NCBI GenBank assembly: GCA_003518745.1
Contig: DOYB01000044.1
Location: forward strand, 1 to 8,353
Reading direction: 5' to 3'
Source of the DNA: Selenomonas sp.
GTDB lineage: Bacteria; Bacillota; Negativicutes; Selenomonadales; Selenomonadaceae
DNA length: 8,353 bases
The notes below the pieces were generated by a model. That model did no database searches. It had not been told where the DNA came from and saw nothing but the letters and a program-made list of their open reading frames with translations. Shown here piece after piece: positions 1 through 6,139 of the stretch. A program made the position numbers and the translations under genes. How positions within the stretch are numbered: position 1 is the stretch's first letter; every line of letters starts with the position of its first letter.

Positions 1-2
1 AA

Positions 3-53
3 GCCACCTCATCCGTCAGCCTACGGCTGCCACCTTCCCCTCAAGGGGAAGGC
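3..53. repeat. Double-palindrome intergenic element downstream of hemC
   Basis: Two adjacent perfect inverted repeats are visible: CAGCC-TAC-GGCTG at 17-29 and a 9-bp stem, CCTTCCCCT/AGGGGAAGG, at 33-52 with a 2-nt centre. Short GC-rich flanks surround them. The layout is that of a dispersed palindromic intergenic element, and from memory similar sequences recur between genes in several anaerobic Firmicutes genomes; only one copy can be seen here. On the minus strand the larger hairpin lies about 60 nt past the hemC stop. It could slow or end transcription or protect the 3' end, but no U-tract follows it, so I do not call it a canonical intrinsic terminator. The rest of 54-110 shows nothing I can name. 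Confidence 0.6.
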
Positions 54-110
54 TTGATACACAGCAAATCGTCCATTCGTGCGACTTTGTACAATCGCAT
101 AAATTCCTAT

Positions 111-1061
111 TTACTGCAACTTTCCGCCCGTCAGCAACCCTAATTTCTTCAAAATCGTACTTCCGCCTGCGTCCAGCAAAGTTTCCGCAAGCCTTTCACC
201 TATCAGCTCCGCGTCCTCCGGCTTTCCCTTAATGCTGTCCCGATAAATCCGCTTCCCGTCCAGAGAGGCAATAACCGCCTCAACGGATAAGGTTCCGGTC
301 TGCTCTATAGTGGCATAGACCCCCACCGGAACCTGACAGCCACCCTCCACTCGCGACAGGAACGCCCTCTCTGCTTGAGCGCATACTCTGGTATCTCCGT
401 CATCCAGGAATGAAAGGATATTCCTTACTTCCTCGTCCCCCAGTCTTGTTTCAATGGCAAGAGCTCCCTGCCCAACAGCGGGCAATATGACCTTCTTGGG
501 CAGGACTTCAGTAATGCGGTCCCCAAACCCCAGCCGTTTTAGTCCGGCAACCGCCAGAATAATGGCATCGAAATTCTCCTCTTCCAGTTTTCTCAATCTT
601 GTATTGACATTTCCCCTTAAATCCACGAAATTGAGATCCGGACGCAGTGCCAATAACTGGGCCTTACGACGAAGGCTTGAGGTTCCCACCTTAGCTCCCT
701 TTGGCAGTTCCTCGAATTTCCTATGGGAAAGGCTTACCATAGCATCCCCGGAATCGAATCGCTTAGTTATAGCGGAAATTACAAGCCCCTCGGGAATTTC
801 AGTGGGCATGTCCTTCAGACTATGAACAGCGATATCTATGCCGCCCGCAAGCATTTCCGTTTCCAGTTCCTTGGTAAAGAGACCCTTGCCGCCGATTTTT
901 GCCAGGGGTGCATCCAAAATCTTATCACCCTTGGTTGTCATCAATTTCTTTTCTATGTGAAGCTCGGGATACTCTTTTTTTATGGCAGCTTCCACGAAAT
1001 CTGCCTGCCAAAGTGCCAGCTTACTGCTGCGCGTACCTATAACGATTGTGCCGTTCTTCAA
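111..1061 (-). CDS. hemC: Hydroxymethylbilane synthase (porphobilinogen deaminase)
   Basis: Cytosolic enzyme that polymerises four porphobilinogen molecules into the linear tetrapyrrole 1-hydroxymethylbilane (EC 2.5.1.61). The 316-aa length is normal for the family. The N-terminal IGTRSSKLALWQ motif (8-19) is present. The catalytic Asp is D84 in HSLKDMP, the substrate-binding arginines are R131 and R132 in TSSLRRKAQ, and C242 in EGGCQVPVG attaches the dipyrromethane cofactor. The start is a TTG at 1061-1059. It is the only start codon upstream of the conserved IGTR motif, and GGGGAG lies 10 nt before it. The gene starts 41 nt inside the end of hemA, which suggests translational coupling and low-to-moderate initiation. 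It is the last gene of the visible operon. The enzymes for the next steps (hemD, cobA) and hemB are not in the window. Confidence 0.97.
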   Translation of the reverse strand: MKNGTIVIGTRSSKLALWQADFVEAAIKKEYPELHIEKKLMTTKGDKILDAPLAKIGGKGLFTKELETEMLAGGIDIAVHSLKDMPTEIPEGLVISAITKRFDSGDAMVSLSHRKFEELPKGAKVGTSSLRRKAQLLALRPDLNFVDLRGNVNTRLRKLEEENFDAIILAVAGLKRLGFGDRITEVLPKKVILPAVGQGALAIETRLGDEEVRNILSFLDDGDTRVCAQAERAFLSRVEGGCQVPVGVYATIEQTGTLSVEAVIASLDGKRIYRDSIKGKPEDAELIGERLAETLLDAGGSTILKKLGLLTGGKLQ

Positions 1062-2343
1062 TGGTTCCCGTCTCCCCTATCGTATCCAGTTTGAAAAGCG
1101 CCCTCATCGCGTCAATATAGAACTGCTCCTGTTCCGTTCCCGCTGAAGCATTGAGCTTCATCATAGGCATACGCAAAAGCTTCCTCACAATCATCTGTGT
1201 CATATGATCCACCATGCGCCATTCTTCCTCAGTCAGTTCCGGAAGTTTGGAGGCAGCCCTTTTTATCTCACGAACTCTCACGCGCTCCGCCCGCTCGGAA
1301 AGCAGTGCCATAAGGGGCCGGAAGGAAAGGTATTTGAACCGCTTCGATATTGAATCCACCTCTTCCTCAATAATCCTGCGAGCAAGCACCGCCTCCTCCT
1401 GACGTTCCTTTACATGCTCGTCCACCACAGCCTCAAGATCATCTATATTATAGAGGGTAACACCACGGATTTCTCCAACCTCTGGATCCACATCCCTTGG
1501 CACCGCGATATCTATAAAGAATACGGGCTTTCCCCTGCGCTTTGTCATCATCTGCCTAGTTTCCCAGGACTTCACCACATAATGTGGGGCACCGGTGGAG
1601 GTGACCACCACGTCAACTTCGGTTCCATGACTAATCAGCGCCCCCTTAAAGGGAACAGCCTCTCCACCAATATCCTCCGCAAGCTTCTGCGCTCTATCTA
1701 TGTGACGATTAGCCACGTAAATCTTGTCTACTCCATGGGAATGCAGATGCTGAGCCGTCAGGGCGGCCATCTTGCCTGCCCCGAAAATCAACGCCTTGCG
1801 TCCATCCAGCCCACCCAAATGCTTTTTGGCCAATTCCACTGCCGCATAGCTCACAGAAACTGAGTTATAGGCTATACGGGTTTCAGTACGAACCCGCTTG
1901 CCCGTGGCAATGGCACGGTGGAACAGAGTATTCAAGACCGTGCTGGTGGTTCCGGCCTCCCTTGCCATGGAATACGCCGCCTTGACCTGGGACAGTATCT
2001 GCCCCTCTCCCAAAACCAGGGAATCCAGGCTTGACGCTACCTCAAAAAGATGCCTCATACAGTTTTCATTATCATAAATGTAGAGATATTCCTCCACATC
2101 CTCCTCGTTCCCAATCACATCGTACAGGAACTGCTTGGCAATTGGCAGGTCCCTCTGCACATCGGTCAGCACAGCATACATTTCACTTCGGTTGCAGGTA
2201 GAAAGTATAACCGCCTCGTGGAAATCCGCGTAATCATTAAGATGCGCCAATCCTTCACGTACAATATCCCTAGACATGGAAAAACGCTCCCTGACCTCCA
2301 CGGGAGCCGTCTTATGATTCAACCCTATTACAACTAATTGCAT
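1021..2343 (-). CDS. hemA: Glutamyl-tRNA reductase
   Basis: NADPH-dependent enzyme that reduces glutamate bound to tRNA-Glu to glutamate-1-semialdehyde, the first committed step of the C5 route to tetrapyrroles (EC 1.2.1.70). At 440 aa it is full length. Seen in order: the N-terminal GLNHKTAPVEVRERF motif (7-21), the catalytic nucleophile C50 in STCNRSEMY, the SLVLGEGQI motif (108-116), the Rossmann-type GAGKMA (188-193), and a helical C-terminal dimerisation region. The ATG at 2343 fits the family N terminus exactly. Only a modest Shine-Dalgarno (AAGG, 6 nt upstream) precedes it, and the start lies inside the previous gene (32-nt overlap), so translation is probably coupled. In many bacteria this enzyme is the control point of the pathway, through heme-induced instability; nothing in this sequence tests that. 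Confidence 0.98.
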   Translation of the reverse strand: MQLVVIGLNHKTAPVEVRERFSMSRDIVREGLAHLNDYADFHEAVILSTCNRSEMYAVLTDVQRDLPIAKQFLYDVIGNEEDVEEYLYIYDNENCMRHLFEVASSLDSLVLGEGQILSQVKAAYSMAREAGTTSTVLNTLFHRAIATGKRVRTETRIAYNSVSVSYAAVELAKKHLGGLDGRKALIFGAGKMAALTAQHLHSHGVDKIYVANRHIDRAQKLAEDIGGEAVPFKGALISHGTEVDVVVTSTGAPHYVVKSWETRQMMTKRRGKPVFFIDIAVPRDVDPEVGEIRGVTLYNIDDLEAVVDEHVKERQEEAVLARRIIEEEVDSISKRFKYLSFRPLMALLSERAERVRVREIKRAASKLPELTEEEWRMVDHMTQMIVRKLLRMPMMKLNASAGTEQEQFYIDAMRALFKLDTIGETGTIEERHNRYRYAQQ

Positions 2344-2953
2344 TCCTAACCTTGACCTCCGCCTGATTTAGTTCTCCCTGCTTTACCAGTGCGAATACTT
2401 CCCTGTTAAGCGCCCTACGCCAAAAGGCTTCCCTTTCCTTGCTGCAGTGCAGCTTTTCCTTCATATCTTCCCGCAATTCAGCCAGAATCTCAAGCCATTT
2501 TGCGAAGTCCTCGCTAAATTCTTCCTCAAGTGCTTCCCGTATCCATCTTGAACAAGCCGGGGAAAGCTCTCCCGTAGACACCGTAATTAAGAGTTCTCCC
2601 CGTCTGAAGCTGGCAGGGACTGTAAAATCCGAAAGCTCCGGCTGTGCCGGAGCATTCACCAACATACCCAATGTCTTGGCCTCAGCTATAGCCCTGAGGT
2701 TTACGACTTCATCGTCTGTCGCTGCTATGAGAAGAAATCCATTTGGCAGACCACCGGAATGAAATGCCTCCCGGCGCCATAGGATTTTTCCTTCCTCCGC
2801 AAGCGCCATGAGCTCGTCCTTCGCCACCGGAGCAAAAAGGAGTACCTCCGCCCCCGCTTGCAATAGCGTCCGCACCTTTCGAAGAGCCACCCCACCGCCT
2901 CCAAGCACGATGCAGCGCCGTCCCTCCAGCTTCATGTTCATGGGATACAGCAT
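2312..2953 (-). CDS. Precorrin-2 dehydrogenase / siroheme synthase N-domain protein
   Basis: Member of the CysG N-terminal/Met8p/SirC family, which oxidises precorrin-2 to sirohydrochlorin with NAD and in some members inserts iron to give siroheme. The 213-aa single-domain form lacks the CysG methyltransferase half. Visible features are a Rossmann glycine motif, VLGGGGVALRK (16-26), the AATDD motif (77-81) and the helical segment after VSTGELSPA (125-133). Unusually, the segment corresponding to NVVDAP in Salmonella CysG reads NAPAQP (100-105), so the Asp needed for both CysG activities (D104) aligns with A103, and the nearby phosphorylated Ser is a Thr (T127). The ATG at 2953 follows AGGTGA by 4 nt. 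It is the first gene of the operon with hemA and hemC, so it may commit the pathway to siroheme or cobalamin. Family assignment is firm; activity is uncertain. Confidence 0.9.
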   Translation of the reverse strand: MLYPMNMKLEGRRCIVLGGGGVALRKVRTLLQAGAEVLLFAPVAKDELMALAEEGKILWRREAFHSGGLPNGFLLIAATDDEVVNLRAIAEAKTLGMLVNAPAQPELSDFTVPASFRRGELLITVSTGELSPACSRWIREALEEEFSEDFAKWLEILAELREDMKEKLHCSKEREAFWRRALNREVFALVKQGELNQAEVKVRNAISCNRVES

Positions 2954-2957
2954 TAAA

Positions 2958-2992
2958 TCACCTGATTATTATCTGGTCATATTAACAATGAC
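2958..2992 (-). promoter_or_regulatory. Overlapping inverted repeats in the hem operon leader
   Basis: Two repeats lie between the hem promoter and the first start codon. One is a perfect GTCAT-N7-ATGAC at 2976-2992, around the expected transcription start. The other is an imperfect repeat, TGACCAGAT-AATA-ATCAGGTGA on the minus strand (2958-2979), pairing at 7 of 9 positions. Its 3' arm contains the AGGTGA ribosome binding site, so an mRNA hairpin would hide that site. The two repeats share the bases TGAC and cannot both form in one molecule. The first could be a repressor operator and the second a translational control element; both roles are inferred. Confidence 0.35.
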
Positions 2993-2995
2993 TTG

Positions 2996-3024
2996 ATTTT
3001 AGCACAAAGCCAGCAAATTGTCAC
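2996..3024 (-). promoter_or_regulatory. Sigma-A-type promoter of the tetrapyrrole operon
   Basis: On the minus strand, GTGACA (3019-3024) and TAAAAT (2996-3001) are separated by exactly 17 nt; each matches 5 of 6 consensus bases. The -35 box directly abuts the stop codon of the isomerase gene, so the hem operon can be transcribed independently of the genes before it. The predicted start is near 2989, giving a leader of about 35 nt. Confidence 0.7.
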
Positions 3025-3486
3025 TTATTTCACAGGAACGCAGTGCTTGTCATTGATTGCGGCTACCTTCTCCACTCTTCTGCGATACTTTTCCGCCGTA
3101 AGGGCATCCGTATGCATCCATGTCTTTACCGTTTCCAAAGCAATGGCGCTGCCTATGATCTTTCCTCCGATGCAAAGCACATTGGAATCAGTGTGCTCCC
3201 TTGCCAGCTTCGCGCAGAAAGGATCCTGACAGACAGCAGCGTAAATGCCATTGATCTTGTTAGCGATCAATGCGCTTCCATACCCTACGCCATCAACAAA
3301 AATCCCCCGCTCACACTCACCCTTGGCCACAGAGATAGCGGCAGGATATACAAAATCCGAAAGATCACAGGAAGCATCATCATAGGTTCCAAAATCCTTA
3401 ACCTCATGGCCTTCAGCCTCAAGATAAGCCTTGATCTCGTTTTTCAAGGAAGTTCCCGCGTGATCGTTAGCCATTGCAATTTTCAT
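3025..3486 (-). CDS. RpiB/LacA/LacB-family sugar-phosphate isomerase homologue, atypical active site
   Basis: A 153-aa Rossmann-like protein of the ribose-5-phosphate isomerase B / galactose-6-phosphate isomerase family. Family features kept are the N-terminal NDHAG (7-11), GVGYGSALIANKINGIYAAVC (66-86, the phosphate-loop region) and AREHTDSNVLCIGG (95-108) with the ring-opening His, H98. Several catalytic positions differ from E. coli RpiB. The Cys of CGTG is D65, the following Thr is V67, the Tyr of DYP aligns with L42, and the Asn after the His is T99. It may therefore use another acid/base residue or a different substrate, or have lost activity. The ATG at 3486 has GGAGG 8 nt upstream and sits 16 nt after the mtaD stop, so the two genes are probably co-transcribed. 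Family certain; ribose-5-phosphate as substrate doubtful. Confidence 0.88.
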   Translation of the reverse strand: MKIAMANDHAGTSLKNEIKAYLEAEGHEVKDFGTYDDASCDLSDFVYPAAISVAKGECERGIFVDGVGYGSALIANKINGIYAAVCQDPFCAKLAREHTDSNVLCIGGKIIGSAIALETVKTWMHTDALTAEKYRRRVEKVAAINDKHCVPVK

Positions 3487-3502
3487 TGGTAACCCCTCCC
3501 TA

Positions 3503-4783
3503 TCACTCTGTTAAACGCTTCGCGCAGCGTGATGCCTCGAACAGTATCTTCTCCTCATCAAGAGTCTTAAGCTCACGGTGCTCCATGATTACCCTGCCTG
3601 CCACAAAAAGGGTATCTACCGAAGATGAGTTAGCAGAATACACTAACAGGGACATAGGATTATAGTTGGGACACCACTCTGGCCCGTCCATGCGAATCAA
3701 TGCGATATCCGCCTGATTTCCCTCTTCGATTTGTCCCAAATCAGAAAGGCCCACTGCCTCCGCGCCATACTCAGTCCCCATACGAATAGCCGCCGAAGCC
3801 GGAACTGCGAGAGGATCCAGCTTATCCATCTTTCCAAGAAGCGCGGCCAGCCTTATTTCCTCCATCATATCCAGATTGTTGTTGCTTGAGGCTCCGTCCG
3901 TGCCAAGGCCCACACAGACCCCCTCCTTCAACAACTTCATTACCGGAGCTATGCCGCTGGCCAGCTTCATGTTGCTGCCGGGATTATGTGCCACGCGAAT
4001 ATTGTGCTTCTTGATGATTTCGATTTCCTCATCACTCAGATGAACACAATGGGCTGCCAGAGTTCCATGTTCAAACAGTCCTGTTTCTTCAACCACCTGG
4101 AAGGGACGTTTGCCATAATCCTTCATACAGCCATTGACCTCATCCAATGTCTCCGACATGTGTATGTGAATCTCAGCCCCCAGCTTCTCAGCAGCCGCCG
4201 AAACCTTCTTCAGATATTCAGGCGGACAGGTGTAAATCGCATGAGGACCTAACATAACGGTGATCCTGCCCTCTGCCTTGCCATGGAAATTCTCATATAG
4301 GGAAATATTGCTGGCCAGTTTTTCATCGGCATTGGGAGCCACACCTATCAGCCCCTGTGAAAGAACGCCCCGAAGGCCAGATTCCTCCACAACCTTCGCG
4401 ACCTCCTCCATACAGGGACCGTACATATCGGCAAAGGCAACAGTACCGGAGCGGATCATCTCCACCGCGGCCAGCATGCTGCCCCAATAGATGTCCTCCC
4501 GCTTCATCTTGGCTTCCACCGGCCAAATCTTATTATTCAGCCAATCCATAAGCTTCATATCATCGGCATAACTTCTGAGGAGTGTCATAGCCGCATGGGT
4601 ATGCGCGTTCACCAATCCCGGAATTATCAACATGCCCGTCGCATCAATAACCTGTTCAAAATGTACGTTCTCTTGATTTACTTTCCCTATTGACTTGATT
4701 TTATCCTGTTCTATGACCAAATCCGTCTGCTCTGTCTGATTGTTGGGTAAAAGTACCGTTCCATTCTTGATAAATATGGCCAT
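3503..4783 (-). CDS. mtaD: 5-methylthioadenosine / S-adenosylhomocysteine deaminase
   Basis: Amidohydrolase-superfamily enzyme that deaminates methylthioadenosine, S-adenosylhomocysteine and sometimes adenosine to the inosine analogues (EC 3.5.4.28/31). The 426-aa length matches the family. Metal ligands and catalytic residues are visible: HTH with H61 and H63, H208 and E211 in HIHMSET, H245 in AAHCVH, and D296 in GLGTDGASSNNNLDMMEE. A small beta-sandwich domain is formed by both ends (NGTVLLPNN near the N terminus, GQIEEGNQADI at 350-360). The frame stays open upstream to a TTG at 4819, but the ATG at 4783 is preferred: AGGGGG lies 8 nt before it and the protein then starts MAIFIKNG as in relatives. 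It lies 100 nt after ahcY, which shares its substrate, and just ahead of the isomerase homologue. Related guanine or chlorohydrolase activities are less likely. Confidence 0.93.
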   Translation of the reverse strand: MAIFIKNGTVLLPNNQTEQTDLVIEQDKIKSIGKVNQENVHFEQVIDATGMLIIPGLVNAHTHAAMTLLRSYADDMKLMDWLNNKIWPVEAKMKREDIYWGSMLAAVEMIRSGTVAFADMYGPCMEEVAKVVEESGLRGVLSQGLIGVAPNADEKLASNISLYENFHGKAEGRITVMLGPHAIYTCPPEYLKKVSAAAEKLGAEIHIHMSETLDEVNGCMKDYGKRPFQVVEETGLFEHGTLAAHCVHLSDEEIEIIKKHNIRVAHNPGSNMKLASGIAPVMKLLKEGVCVGLGTDGASSNNNLDMMEEIRLAALLGKMDKLDPLAVPASAAIRMGTEYGAEAVGLSDLGQIEEGNQADIALIRMDGPEWCPNYNPMSLLVYSANSSSVDTLFVAGRVIMEHRELKTLDEEKILFEASRCAKRLTE

Positions 4784-4791
4784 TAACATTA

Positions 4792-4797
4792 CCCCCT
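4792..4797 (-). promoter_or_regulatory. Ribosome binding site of mtaD
   Basis: AGGGGG on the minus strand is 8 nt from the ATG at 4783 but only 2 nt from the in-frame ATG at 4789. This decides the start at 4783. Confidence 0.75.
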
Positions 4798-4823
4798 GTA
4801 CCCATCTATTTACACTCAAAACT

Positions 4824-4865
4824 GGCTATTACTCAGGTGATAAATCCACCTGAAATTGGCGAGCC
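4824..4865 (-). other. Stem-loop in the ahcY-mtaD gap
   Basis: A perfect 7-bp inverted repeat, TCAGGTG-N7-CACCTGA (4833-4853), lies inside a weaker outer GGCT/AGCC pairing. It sits between the ahcY stop and the mtaD ribosome binding site. No U-tract follows on either strand, so it is not a standard terminator. It could be an operator, an mRNA processing site or a partial attenuator that lowers expression of mtaD relative to ahcY. I see no convincing promoter in the gap. Confidence 0.45.
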
Positions 4866-4883
4866 TGTTTGTTTTCCCTACAG

Positions 4884-6125
4884 TTACTTCAGGCCTAGGT
4901 ATTCCTTCTGTTCTTCAGTAAGCGTATCGATTGAAATCCCCATTGAGTCCAGCTTCAATTCAGCAATCCTCGTATTTATCTCATCCGGCATAAGATGCAC
5001 TACCTTGTCCAATTTGCTGTGATTGTGCAGGATATGGGCTATGGAGAAGAACTGTACCGCAAAGGAAAGGTCCATTATCTCCGCAGGATGCCCATCCCCC
5101 GAAGCAAGATTCACCAGACGGCCTTCAGCCAAGAGATAAAGCTTCCTTCCATCTTCGAGGAGGAATTCTTCCACATTGTTCCTCACTGTGCGTCTTGACT
5201 TGGAAATAGACTCCAGCTCCGGAATATTTATTTCCACGTCGAAATGTCCCGCGTTAGCCAGCATTGCCCCGTCCTTCATGACCTCGAAATGCTCCTTGCG
5301 GATAACATCCTTATCTCCTGTAAGGGTCAGGAAAATGTCACCAATCTTAGCAGCCTCATCCATGGGCATTACCCGAAAACCATCAAAGACAGCCTCAATG
5401 GCCTTGATGGGATCCACTTCTGTCACCACCACATTGGCCCCAAGCCCCTTGGCGCGCATGGCTCCGCCTTTGCCGCACCAGCCGTAGCCAGCAATGACCA
5501 CAGTCTTTCCCGCAATGACCAGATTAGTAGTGCGCATTATCCCATCCCAAGTTGACTGACCCGTGCCGTAACGATTGTCAAAGAGGAACTTGCAGTATGC
5601 GTCGTTGGCCGCAATCATTGGGAATTCCAGCTTCCCCGCCTTTGCCAGAGAATGAAGACGGTGAACACCTGTAGTTGTCTCCTCTGAACCTCCCAGTACA
5701 TGGGGAATCAGCTCACGACGCTTCGTATGAAGGAGATGAACCAGATCACCACCGTCATCCATCACGAAATCCGGCTGAAGGTCAAGCGCCCTGTTGATAT
5801 AGGTCTCATATTCCGCATCACTACAACCGTGGGTGGCAAACACGTGAACCCCATCCTCCACCAATGCGGCAGCCACATCATCCTGAGTCGAAAGGGGATT
5901 GCTGCCTGTTATGGCAACCTCCATCCCCGCATGGGTAAAGACCTCTGCCATATAAGCAGTCTTCGCCTCCAAATGAAGGGTTATCACCATTTTCTTCCCC
6001 GCAAAGGGCTTTGACTGGGAAAACTCCCTGTCTATTGCTCCCATAACGGGCATGAAATTCTTTACCCAGTTGATCTTATCATGCCCCGTAGGCGCTAGCT
6101 TGATATCGCGAATCATCGACTCCAT
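4884..6125 (-). CDS. ahcY: Adenosylhomocysteinase (S-adenosylhomocysteine hydrolase)
   Basis: NAD-dependent cytosolic enzyme that splits S-adenosylhomocysteine into homocysteine and adenosine (EC 3.13.2.1, formerly 3.3.1.1), relieving product inhibition of methyltransferases. At 413 aa it is the compact type seen in Thermotoga and archaea, without the insertion and the long lysine/tyrosine C-terminal tail of animal and many proteobacterial enzymes. Visible motifs are LHLEAKTAY (50-58), GSNPLSTQDD (74-83), DDGGD (123-127), SEETTTG with E149, K179 and D183 before NRYGTGQST, the NAD loop GYGWCGKG (213-220), NAGHFDVEI (291-299) and GDGHPAEIMD (343-352). Two ATGs at 6131 and 6125 are possible; AGGAGG is 2 nt from the first and 8 nt from the second, so I start at 6125. 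It follows surE by 14 nt, in one operon. Confidence 0.97.
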   Translation of the reverse strand: MESMIRDIKLAPTGHDKINWVKNFMPVMGAIDREFSQSKPFAGKKMVITLHLEAKTAYMAEVFTHAGMEVAITGSNPLSTQDDVAAALVEDGVHVFATHGCSDAEYETYINRALDLQPDFVMDDGGDLVHLLHTKRRELIPHVLGGSEETTTGVHRLHSLAKAGKLEFPMIAANDAYCKFLFDNRYGTGQSTWDGIMRTTNLVIAGKTVVIAGYGWCGKGGAMRAKGLGANVVVTEVDPIKAIEAVFDGFRVMPMDEAAKIGDIFLTLTGDKDVIRKEHFEVMKDGAMLANAGHFDVEINIPELESISKSRRTVRNNVEEFLLEDGRKLYLLAEGRLVNLASGDGHPAEIMDLSFAVQFFSIAHILHNHSKLDKVVHLMPDEINTRIAELKLDSMGISIDTLTEEQKEYLGLK

Positions 6126-6133
6126 AAACATAT

Positions 6134-6139
6134 CCTCCT
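6134..6139 (-). promoter_or_regulatory. Ribosome binding site of ahcY
   Basis: A perfect AGGAGG immediately follows the TAG stop codon of surE on the minus strand. The 8-nt spacing favours the ATG at 6125 over the one at 6131. The closeness suggests that ribosomes ending surE can help start ahcY. Confidence 0.8.

Noticed and set aside
41..100. 19-codon minus-strand reading frame after hemC (starts MRLYKVARMDD)
   Set aside because: No clear ribosome binding site, it ends inside the palindromic element, and it resembles no known start of a hem or cob gene.
4784..4883. Terminator or promoter between ahcY and mtaD
   Set aside because: The stem-loop has no U-tract, and no -35/-10 pair with reasonable spacing was found.
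6126..6139. SAH riboswitch before ahcY
   Set aside because: Only 14 nt separate surE and ahcY, too short for any riboswitch; nothing in the surE leader matches the SAH riboswitch as I know it.
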